Assembly (NCBI GenBank): GCA_019359275.1
Contig: JAHHHP010000060.1
Span: 1 to 33,806, forward strand
DNA from: Myxacorys chilensis ATA2-1-KO14
Lineage (GTDB): Bacteria; Cyanobacteriota; Cyanobacteriia; Leptolyngbyales; Leptolyngbyaceae
Direction: 5' to 3'
DNA: 33,806 nt
The translations under genes were made by a program, and so were the position numbers. The notes beneath the pieces were generated by a model. It saw only the letters and a program-made list of their open reading frames with translations, was not told where the DNA came from and ran no database searches. Shown here in pieces: positions 24,277 to 31,412 of the stretch (within the stretch, counting starts at the first letter, position 1; every line of letters starts with the position of its first letter).

Positions 24277-25290
24277 TCATCCCTCATCCTTCACCTGCTG
24301 CATTGGCTCAATTTGCGTAGCAATAACTCCACGCACAACATTCGCCTGCTGCCGAGCTTCCTCGGCGCGTCGGAGAAATTGCGCTTCTGAATACATTCGT
24401 TTTTGCTCCTGCGCCTGTTTTGCCATGCGTACTGCTAAAGCTGCTTTTTCTTCAAGCGCCCGCACTGCCGACCAAAGCGATGCCTCAACCAAGTCGGTTT
24501 GTCCAGACAGCAAACTATCGCTCGAATAGGCGTGTCCGACATGACATCGATAACGAATGAGTCCATTGTCTCGCAGCTCCCACAGCACCCCGCCACAGTC
24601 AGGGCACGTCACCATTGAAGGTGAAGTTTCAGGATGCTCGCCCTGTTCTAACTTTGCCTTGCTTTGTGCCACGATTTCGGCTTCTTGTTCTAGGTTAGTA
24701 GACATTGGAGTGTCCTTTTCAACAGGATTTTGGCTCAAAACAACTAACTGAGCCGCTAAATCACTGAGCCGCAAGATAGCGTCAACCTTCACATTTTTGA
24801 TTGCACTGGTCACCATTCCGTCAAACAAGGCTTCGTTGGGATCTTGCACGATCGCAACCCCACCGTGAGCTTTGATCAGTTTCAGCCCGGCTGTGCCGTC
24901 ATCCAACATTCCCGACAAAATTACTCCAATCGTTCGCTGCCCATACGATTGCGCTGCCGATCGAAACATGACATCGACCGCCGGACGGTGCCCATTCTCT
25001 CGCGGGCCTCGATCGAGGCGAATGTGGCCATTGTCTAGCAATAAGTGATAGTCAGGCGGAGCAATATAAACTCGTCCTGGCTCGATGGGGTCGCCGTCGT
25101 TCGCGTGCAGGGCGGGCAACGTATGGCAACGGTTGAGAATTTGCGGTAACATACTCGTCGCATAGGACGGAAAATGCAACGTCACAAAAACGGCAGCAGG
25201 CAGATCAGCAGGAAGCGCTTTGACAAGTTGGCTCAGTGTTTCGACCCCACCCGCCGAAGCACCAACAACAATAATGTTGCGCTCAAGCAT
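24277..25290 (-). CDS. CheB-type methylesterase without receiver domain (copy 1)
   Basis: A 337-residue protein that would hydrolyse glutamyl methyl esters or deamidate glutamine, the reverse of CheR. The catalytic residues of CheB are visible: Ser12 in GASAGG, His39 in LHFPS and Asp131 in GMLDDG. There is no N-terminal receiver domain, so it is not controlled by phosphorylation in the usual way. The C-terminal extension carries a probable zinc site, Cys228-x2-Cys231 and Cys248 with His252 (YRCHVGH), then a helical tail. AAAGGA precedes the ATG. The kinase gene upstream ends 106 bases before it on the same strand, so co-transcription is likely. Confidence 0.93.
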   Translation of the reverse strand: MLERNIIVVGASAGGVETLSQLVKALPADLPAAVFVTLHFPSYATSMLPQILNRCHTLPALHANDGDPIEPGRVYIAPPDYHLLLDNGHIRLDRGPRENGHRPAVDVMFRSAAQSYGQRTIGVILSGMLDDGTAGLKLIKAHGGVAIVQDPNEALFDGMVTSAIKNVKVDAILRLSDLAAQLVVLSQNPVEKDTPMSTNLEQEAEIVAQSKAKLEQGEHPETSPSMVTCPDCGGVLWELRDNGLIRYRCHVGHAYSSDSLLSGQTDLVEASLWSAVRALEEKAALAVRMAKQAQEQKRMYSEAQFLRRAEEARQQANVVRGVIATQIEPMQQVKDEG

Positions 25291-25396
25291 AAAATCCTTT
25301 AAGTTAGCAACCTGTCGATGATTGGTAATTCAATTAGTCGGTAATTCAATTTAGCAAGATCTAAGCGATCGCTCATCCTTCCTGAGATGTCTTCCT

Positions 25397-26743
25397 TTAA
25401 GAGAGCTGATTTTTCACTGGGATTCGGCACGGAAGCTCGACTCGGAAGGTTGTTCCCGCTCCGAGTTGACTTTCGACTGAAATTCCTCCTTGCATCAGTT
25501 CGACTAAAGCCTTGGTAATCGACAAGCCTAGCCCCGTACCGCCTTGAGATCGAGTATTGGTTTGATTCACTTGCCAAAATTCGCGAAAAATTTGAGACTG
25601 ATCGGCAGTATCAATGCCAATTCCAGTGTCACCCACCACGATCGCAAAGCGTCCTTCAGGTAATTCTAAAACTTCTACAAAAACCCGTCCAACATCAGTG
25701 AATTTAATGGCGTTTGAAATCAAATTAATCACAATCTGACGCACCCGTAGGGGGTCATTTACGATCGCAATAGGAGCCGACGGTACGCAAAACTGCAACT
25801 GTATATGTTTTTGATCTGCCAAAGGCTGCAGTTCCTCAACGATCGCGCTTATCAATTCGCTTGCATCAACCGCTTGTAAGTTGAGCTCTAATCGGTTCGC
25901 TTGCAGTTTAGAGAAATCTAGAATGTCTTCGATTAGCATTAGCAGGTGCTGTCCATTTTTCAGCACCCGTTCTAGCATCGTGATCTCACGAACCTGACCC
26001 TGAGCGCGAAATTGACGCATCAGCAAATCAGAAAATCCTAGAATCGCATTCATCGGTGTGCGTAACTCATGCGTGACTGTTGCCATAAACTGCTGTCTAA
26101 GGCGATCGGCTTCGATCAGTTGCACGTTTTGTAACTTTGTTTGGTGCAGTTGTTCTTCGGCTTGCTTGCGCTCCGTGATGTCCCGAATCAGCCACCGCAG
26201 CCCAATGGTCTGCCCGTCATTGCGTACAGTTTCCACCGTAATGGCGGCTTCAAAGAACCTTTGCTCTCTGCTACGCAATTGCACTTCCCATTCTTGAATT
26301 CGTCTCAAGACCGGAAGGTGATTCAGAATCGCACGAAATGCTTGGCGATTTTCCTCAGGTACAAAGGTGAGGAGCGGTTTGCCGATGAGATGTTTGGAGC
26401 TAACCTTTAGCAGTTCTACGGCTGCCCGATTTGCCTCGCGCACGGTACCAAATTGATCGGTAACTAAATAGCCATCAGGGGCAAATTCAAATAGCTCTTG
26501 ATAGCGTTGCCGCTCTGCCTCAATGATGTGCTGAGCCTCTAAAATGTTATTTTGCTGTTCACGAATTTCTTCTTGAGCAACTTGCAGTTCCTCTAGCGAC
26601 ACATGAAGTTCTTCTAAGCAGTCCACCAAAATTTGTGAGTGTTCTCCAGGCATTTTTTTGACTGCCTGATCGATGATTTTGGCGCGTTGGTGGACTGCCT
26701 GAATTTGCTGATCAAACAAGCCGCTTTCAACTTTCATTCTCAT
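25397..26743 (-). CDS. PAS-domain sensor histidine kinase
   Basis: A 448-residue soluble kinase. Residues about 1-80 are a helical, coiled-coil-prone segment (LEELHVSLEELQVAQEEI). A PAS domain lies at about 80-193 (FEFAPDGYLVTD; RDITERKQAEEQL at its end). The HisKA dimer has the phosphorylated His225 in THELRTPMNAI, and the ATPase domain has Asn345 in NLISNAIKF, GDTGIGI (372-378) and GGTGLGLS (402-409). No membrane helix or receiver domain is seen and no response regulator lies nearby, so the partner is elsewhere. Its N-terminal 190 residues are clearly paralogous to those of the PAS-CRP protein at 27436-28653. It heads the pair kinase-cheB on the minus strand. Confidence 0.95.
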   Translation of the reverse strand: MRMKVESGLFDQQIQAVHQRAKIIDQAVKKMPGEHSQILVDCLEELHVSLEELQVAQEEIREQQNNILEAQHIIEAERQRYQELFEFAPDGYLVTDQFGTVREANRAAVELLKVSSKHLIGKPLLTFVPEENRQAFRAILNHLPVLRRIQEWEVQLRSREQRFFEAAITVETVRNDGQTIGLRWLIRDITERKQAEEQLHQTKLQNVQLIEADRLRQQFMATVTHELRTPMNAILGFSDLLMRQFRAQGQVREITMLERVLKNGQHLLMLIEDILDFSKLQANRLELNLQAVDASELISAIVEELQPLADQKHIQLQFCVPSAPIAIVNDPLRVRQIVINLISNAIKFTDVGRVFVEVLELPEGRFAIVVGDTGIGIDTADQSQIFREFWQVNQTNTRSQGGTGLGLSITKALVELMQGGISVESQLGAGTTFRVELPCRIPVKNQLS

Positions 26744-27101
26744 GTAAGTCTAGAATTTTATCAAAGTTTATCCGCTTCAGGCAGACGAATTTGGGGTTAT
26801 TTTACTATCCTTCAATATGAACTTCCTTTCTGCATCTATGGTTGGGCAGAGAGCGGCATATTTCGATACTCATATTAGCGAACATTTATTAGCGAACATT
26901 GTGAAGATTCTTATCTGTTTAAATTCTGAAGAATTGGACTAAAACCCCAATCTTTACGTTTGCTGGTGTTTACTGATACAGCTTTAATTAAAAGTTCTTG
27001 ATTCTTAGGACAGACCAGGAAATACCTCCGTAGTTGCTACCTTAGTTGATGCCTGGCTAAAACGCCTTTTGCAAAAATTTGTTTTTATTTCAGAACGATT
27101 C
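26744..27101. other. Divergent spacer between kinase and DUF1830 genes
   Basis: 358 AT-rich bases with the promoters of two divergent genes and a 2 x 14-bp tandem repeat (26875-26902). An in-frame TTG at 27069 could lengthen the DUF1830 protein by 11 residues but lacks support. Confidence 0.45.
26875..26902. repeat. Two 14-bp tandem repeats
   Basis: ATTAGCGAACATTT and ATTAGCGAACATTG are adjacent, about 132-159 bases upstream of the kinase start. The unit length equals that of the triple repeat upstream of cheR-PAS, and both units are about the same distance from a minus-strand signalling gene, although the sequences differ. Confidence 0.8.
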
Positions 27102-27359
27102 ATGACACAAAACTATCTAACTCAGGACAGTTCTGAGAGTATCTATGGCTACAAAAATAAAACTCGTCAACTTCAAATTGTGAGAATCACAAATATTCCC
27201 AATTGGTATTATGAGCGGGTTGTGTTTCCTAGTCAGTATCTTTTGTTTCATGCCCCAACTGGAGCTAAGCTTGAAATCCACGACGGGAAACCAATTACCG
27301 CAGTTATGGAAGATACGATCGATTGCACTTCGCTAAAACTTCGCACGTTGAATCGCTGA
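27102..27359 (+). CDS. DUF1830 domain protein
   Basis: An 85-residue protein of the cyanobacterial DUF1830 family, recognised by the core IVRITNIPNWYYERVVFP and the following LLFHAPTGAKLEIHDG. The family has no established function. The start is set at ATG 27102, since the conserved part begins about 25 residues later; an upstream TTG is less likely. It is a lone plus-strand gene between two minus-strand signalling genes, so it interrupts what would otherwise be a continuous signalling run. Confidence 0.85.
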   Translation: MTQNYLTQDSSESIYGYKNKTRQLQIVRITNIPNWYYERVVFPSQYLLFHAPTGAKLEIHDGKPITAVMEDTIDCTSLKLRTLNR

Positions 27360-27435
27360 ATTTGGGTTGGTAGTGTTGGAGACTTGTTGATCCGCTTCAT
27401 TGTCCAACCACGGCTCTATCACACTACCCCAATCC

Positions 27436-28653
27436 TCAATCTCTGATAATCAAATGATTATAGGAATCGAAATAAAGTTTGCCTTGCTGCTGAAGCTGTC
27501 CGAGTAGGCGGGTAATCGTTACTCGCGTCGTACAGCAAGCGCTGGCAAAATCTTGATGTGTGAGTTTCACCTTTAACCGAACTCCGGGCCTGTTCCCTGT
27601 AAAAGTGTCGTCAGATGCAGGAACCGCTTCGCCAAGCTCTTCTTTCAGCAAGCGCAACAACTGATTGAACCGCTCTTGCACGCGCAGATGTCCGTGCATC
27701 ATCAAAAACTGTTCCGCGCGCTGTAGCCGTTGCATAATACGCGGGAGTAGCGCTTGAGTTAGTTCCACCGATTGAGCTATTTCTGCAACCGGAATCACAA
27801 CTAGCTCCACATCTGAAAGCGCGATCGCTTGATAGACCGGTAGCGCCGTCAAACATGCTCCAAACACGTGTTCTTCGGCCACTAAGCCCACCACAATTTC
27901 TTCGCCGGATCGAGAGAGCGTGGTCAGCTTCACAATGCCTTGCTTCACTAGCCAAAGGGTCTGCGGCTCAACGGGGATCACTTCTCCTTTGCGGTAGCGA
28001 TCGCAGGAGCGAAACTTCGACACATCCGAACTTGCCTGAGTTAACGCCGCAACCGATCGCTTACGACTGCTTAAATCTTGCACCTGCCACCGCAATAAAA
28101 GCGGTTCGTCTTGGTCGTTGCGAATCACATCGACGGTCAACCCTGCCTCAAACCAATCTTGCTGCCGCCGCTGCAACCGAACGCTTAACTGTGCCCGATT
28201 TCGCTGCCCATTGGCTGAGCCATCTTGCTGACTAATCTGAGTCAGAATGTTACGAAAGGCAGTGCGATCGTCGAGGGTAACGAGACTGACTAAAGGTTTT
28301 TCGATCAGATAAAGCATGTGGCGCTCGAACAGGGTTGCCGCTGCCCGATTCACTTCTTGAATCGCTCCAGAAAGTGTAGTAATAATTAGTGCGTCGGGAG
28401 CAAATTCAAACAAGCTTTGATAGCGAAATCGCGCGGCATTTGCTTCGTGTTGAACGACGGTAAGAGCTTCGTTTTGGCGGGTTAATTCTTCTACAGCAAC
28501 CTGCAATTCTTCTGAAGCAAGCCCCAATTCTTTTAGCGCGATCGGCAGTACATCAGTTGTTACACTTTTCGATTGTGGCGACAACTGATGCAGTCCTAAA
28601 ACCTGCCCATGAATGACTTGAATTTGCTTGTTCAATAAATCCATGTCGTACAT
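27436..28653 (-). CDS. PAS sensor with CRP/FNR-type cNMP and HTH output
   Basis: A 405-residue protein in three parts. Residues about 1-75 are helical (LKELGLASEELQVAVEEL), residues about 75-195 form a PAS domain (LFEFAPDALIITTLSGAIQE), residues about 215-300 resemble a cyclic-nucleotide-binding barrel (RYRKGEVIPVEPQTLWLVKQG), and residues about 360-402 form the CRP winged helix (LTHQDFASACCTTRVTITRL, recognition helix near 376-386). CRP proteins normally lack a PAS domain, so this is a joined sensor-regulator. The barrel lacks the clear RSA/E-G-E cyclic-nucleotide contact pattern, so its ligand may differ. It follows cheB copy 2 on the same strand after 153 bases. Confidence 0.88.
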   Translation of the reverse strand: MYDMDLLNKQIQVIHGQVLGLHQLSPQSKSVTTDVLPIALKELGLASEELQVAVEELTRQNEALTVVQHEANAARFRYQSLFEFAPDALIITTLSGAIQEVNRAAATLFERHMLYLIEKPLVSLVTLDDRTAFRNILTQISQQDGSANGQRNRAQLSVRLQRRQQDWFEAGLTVDVIRNDQDEPLLLRWQVQDLSSRKRSVAALTQASSDVSKFRSCDRYRKGEVIPVEPQTLWLVKQGIVKLTTLSRSGEEIVVGLVAEEHVFGACLTALPVYQAIALSDVELVVIPVAEIAQSVELTQALLPRIMQRLQRAEQFLMMHGHLRVQERFNQLLRLLKEELGEAVPASDDTFTGNRPGVRLKVKLTHQDFASACCTTRVTITRLLGQLQQQGKLYFDSYNHLIIRD

Positions 28654-28806
28654 GAGTTTGTCCCCTCGACTAGCTACTTAGAGTTAAGCATAGAAAAATA
28701 CGCTCAACTCTGGTATTCACCCTAATAGAGATTTCTTGTATTACCTGACTTGAGATTAGTTGATGTGCAATAAAGTAAAGTAATCTTACAAAAATTAAAT
28801 TTGTAA

Positions 28807-29847
28807 TTATACAAGTTCTCCTTTCTCATCTTCGATCGCCATGCGTTTTGTCGAAAAGCCACCAAGAATAATTCCTCGAATCAATGACACTTCTTCATCC
28901 AAGCTCTTGGCATGATTCTCATATTTCAGGGCTGTCTTTTGCAAGTTGTGACCTTTCATTCGCCCTGCCATTTGGCGCGAAAATGTGACCTTTTCCTCCA
29001 TCACCCGAATTGCTGACCAAAGCGCATTTTCTAAATTCTGCGTTTGCTCAGATAGGAAGGAATCGGCTGTAAATGAATGTCCCGTATGACAGCGAAACCG
29101 GAGCGGATCTTCGTCACCAATCTGCCAAATGCTCCCGTTACACTCAGGGCAGGTGTAGCTTGTCCGAGTTCCAATCGATTCAACGTTTTCCAGAAATTCC
29201 TGGGTGTTCAGTTGCTGTTCAGCAATTTTAGATTCAACTTCGATGTCTTTAGTCACTGGGTACGCTTCCTGCGGCTCTGCGGCTTCAGTAGATAAACGGA
29301 CAAGGAGGGCTGGAATTTCGGCAAGCGGTAGGCAATGATCGACCTTAACAAATCGCAAGGCATTCTTCACCATGCTGGGGTATTCTGCTTCTTTCGGGTC
29401 TTGTACGATCGCAACTCCGCCCCGTTTCTTGATCGCTTGCAGTCCTACGGTGCCATCATCGAGAAAGCCGGTTAACACCGCTCCTACTACCCTAGAACCG
29501 TAAGCGCGGGCAGCAGAACGAAACAGCGCATCAATGGCGGGTCTAAATCGGTTTTCTTGAGGTCCGCGCACGACCCGTACATATCCTTGATTCACCAACA
29601 AATGATAATCGGGCGGCGCAACATAAATTCGCCCCGGTTGAAGCTTTTCTCCGTCCGTTGGGTGAGATACTGGCAGGGAACTTACCTCTGTCAGAATGTC
29701 GGGGATTATGCTCACTCGATTGGGATCGAGGTGTTGAACGATCAAGATAACAGCATCTATATCAGCAGGCAGAGCACTGACGATCACACCGAGTGCTTTG
29801 AGTCCGCCTGCTGAAGCTCCGATAACAATAATGTCGTGTCCAGGCAT
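28807..29847 (-). CDS. CheB-type methylesterase without receiver domain (copy 2)
   Basis: A 346-residue paralogue of the CheB at 24277-25290, with the same layout. Catalytic Ser12 (GASAGG), His39 (VQHLD) and Asp131 (GFLDDG) are kept; the C-terminal zinc-type extension has Cys233-x2-Cys236 and Cys253 with His257 (FRCHTGH). No receiver domain. The two proteins differ along their length, so the duplication is old. Upstream are three CTGTGTTTRTA elements at 29867-29915. The PAS-CRP gene follows on the same strand, so methylesterase and transcription regulator may be produced together. Confidence 0.93.
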   Translation of the reverse strand: MPGHDIIVIGASAGGLKALGVIVSALPADIDAVILIVQHLDPNRVSIIPDILTEVSSLPVSHPTDGEKLQPGRIYVAPPDYHLLVNQGYVRVVRGPQENRFRPAIDALFRSAARAYGSRVVGAVLTGFLDDGTVGLQAIKKRGGVAIVQDPKEAEYPSMVKNALRFVKVDHCLPLAEIPALLVRLSTEAAEPQEAYPVTKDIEVESKIAEQQLNTQEFLENVESIGTRTSYTCPECNGSIWQIGDEDPLRFRCHTGHSFTADSFLSEQTQNLENALWSAIRVMEEKVTFSRQMAGRMKGHNLQKTALKYENHAKSLDEEVSLIRGIILGGFSTKRMAIEDEKGELV

Positions 29848-30163
29848 AAACTTCTTCTAATCCTTTCTGTGTTTGTACTTTACCTGTGTTTATAACGGTC
29901 TGTGTTTGTAACTGTAAGTTTTGTAAACGAGAATAGCACCCTCTAATCTGCATCTTCGGAATGATTAAGCGCAAATAAAACAATTAATTTGCCATTCAAA
30001 TGCTTACCGAAATATGATTTTTATCAGCAAGATGTCATGCTAACTCTAACATCTACAAATCCTACAGAAGAACGTCCTGCGATCGCGCCTTGAGATAATC
30101 CCAAAACACAACTGAGATTCTCATCACAAAGGTTCTCAACTGCAAAACAAATCTATTTGCGAA
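29848..30163. other. Spacer upstream of second cheB
   Basis: 316 AT-rich bases with a triple direct repeat (29867-29915) next to the cheB start and otherwise no gene or clear hairpin. It is the probable promoter region of the cheB/PAS-CRP unit. Confidence 0.45.
29867..29915 (-). promoter_or_regulatory. Three direct repeats close to the cheB (copy 2) start
   Basis: CTGTGTTTGTA (29867), CTGTGTTTATA (29884) and CTGTGTTTGTA (29900) are spaced 17 and 16 bases apart, 20-68 bases upstream of the ATG. Equal spacing of about one and a half helix turns could let a regulator bind cooperatively, but a decayed tandem repeat is also possible. Confidence 0.4.
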
Positions 30164-30907
30164 TCAGTAAATGCTTCTCCACGCTTTGACAGTTCCTTGA
30201 CCGATTGCACTATCCACGACTTCGCCGTTATCTGCGATCGCTCTTAGTTGAACATCCTGGGGCGCATTCCTGAGCGCCGTTGCTAATTCTGGATTGATTG
30301 AAAACTGCCCATTTTTGTTCTGAAGCTGAAAAACGCGATCGCCCGCTTTGACAGATAGCCCGGTAATCTTTTGAACGCCGTTATTGGCAACGCAAATAGA
30401 ATCGGGAAAGTCATCATAAAAATATCCAAATGGATAATATCCAAACCTTGAGGCATGTAACCGACGATGAAACGGGAATGAATGCCGAGCGAGTCCTCCG
30501 AAGTTACGCTCTGCGCTGATCGCACATTCTCGTCCACTGTAAGCCAATAGAACACGCACCGAGTCAGGCTTCCACAGACTAACGACCTTGACTTGACTAT
30601 TGGTATTGCGGAACGATCGCGGAAAATAATTTTGATCGAAGACAGCGAGCGATTCTCCCTCAAACGGATCAATCACTCTCACAGGCTGCGACCACGGCAC
30701 TCGCAGATTTGGCTGCAAGATCGACGATCGCACGATCGGCAGCCCCGATGTAGACGTTTGCGCAGCGAGTTTTCCAAGGTTGCGATCGGCGCTCAGCGCA
30801 GGGGAACTTAAGAGGCTGGTGGTTACAAGTGCAGCGATTCCTACAGAGTTACACAGGGCGCTAATTGTACCCGTCCGAATCCAAGACCTCGTCAAGCAAG
30901 TTAACAT
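30164..30907 (-). CDS. Secreted protein of unknown function
   Basis: A 247-residue protein started at ATG 30907 (an in-frame TTG 15 bases earlier is weaker). A likely Sec signal peptide runs to about residue 40: basic TRSWIRTG, hydrophobic VGIAALVTTSLLSSP, then ALSA before DRN as cleavage site. The mature part has two Cys (CAISAERN and SICVANNG) that could pair in the periplasm, and a C-terminal strand-rich segment GDRVFQLQNKNGQFSI. I do not know the family. It stands alone on its strand; the repeat array lies upstream. Confidence 0.68.
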   Translation of the reverse strand: MLTCLTRSWIRTGTISALCNSVGIAALVTTSLLSSPALSADRNLGKLAAQTSTSGLPIVRSSILQPNLRVPWSQPVRVIDPFEGESLAVFDQNYFPRSFRNTNSQVKVVSLWKPDSVRVLLAYSGRECAISAERNFGGLARHSFPFHRRLHASRFGYYPFGYFYDDFPDSICVANNGVQKITGLSVKAGDRVFQLQNKNGQFSINPELATALRNAPQDVQLRAIADNGEVVDSAIGQGTVKAWRSIY

Positions 30908-31053
30908 CGCTCTTTCACTCAATCAGCAGGATATAGTTTGATTCTAGCGATTGGTTTTGCGATCAGGGAGTAGGTATGGAACTTACGCAAATCATTACAG
31001 ATGTTGCAGTGCAGCCGTAGGTCTTTACAAACAGAGTGCCTATGGTGAGGAAT
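30908..31053. other. Spacer before the tandem array
   Basis: About 146 bases linking the secreted-protein gene to the 21-bp array. It includes GGAACTTACGCAA near 30979, a phrase I associate with cyanobacterial spacers, and presumably the promoter of the secreted-protein gene. No gene is seen. Confidence 0.4.
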
Positions 31054-31328
31054 GTTGCTTCTGGAGTAAGGAATGTTGCTTCTGCAGTAAGGAGGGTTGC
31101 TTCCGGTGTAAGAAGGGTTGCTTTCGACGTAAGGAAGATTGCTTTCAACGTAAGGAAGGGTTGCTTCCGCCGTAACGAACCTTGCTTCTAGCGTAAGAAG
31201 GGTTGCTTCTGGTGTAAGAAGGGTTGCTTTCGACGTAAGAAAGATCGCTTTCGACGTAAGGAAGGGTTGCTTCCGCCGTAAGGAGAGTTGCTTCTGTCGT
31301 AAGGAAGATTGCTTCTGTAATTAAGTCT
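31054..31328. repeat. 21-bp tandem array, about 13 units
   Basis: Units share the core GTTGCTTYYGNNGTAAGRA and start at 31054, 31075, 31096, 31117, 31138, 31160, 31181, 31202, 31223, 31244, 31266, 31287 and 31308 (the last decayed). Two steps are 22 rather than 21 bases, which breaks any reading frame. Units from 31096 and from 31202 onward match in order, a 106-base higher-order duplication. It lies between the end of the RarA gene and the secreted-protein gene. Confidence 0.92.
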
Positions 31329-31342
31329 AGGTTCGTGTCGTT

Positions 31343-31380
31343 TAAGGTCAGTGTCTTGATGTAAGGTCAGTGTCTTGATG
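31343..31380. repeat. Two 19-bp tandem repeats
   Basis: TAAGGTCAGTGTCTTGATG occurs twice without gap at 31343-31361 and 31362-31380, just after the 21-bp array and 33 bases from the RarA gene stop. The sequence is unrelated to the array unit, though both contain GTAAG-like ends. Confidence 0.85.
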
Positions 31381-31412
31381 TCACCAGTACGTAAGTCTTG
31401 ATATGGAGAAAT

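Noticed and set aside
30951..31175. Cys-rich protein on the plus strand and EATLLTP-type repeat protein on the minus strand
   Set aside because: Both are translations of the 21-bp array; the 22-base steps shift the frame and neither has a ribosome site.
31054..31328. CRISPR array
   Set aside because: The repeats are head to tail with no unique spacers, and no cas gene is nearby.
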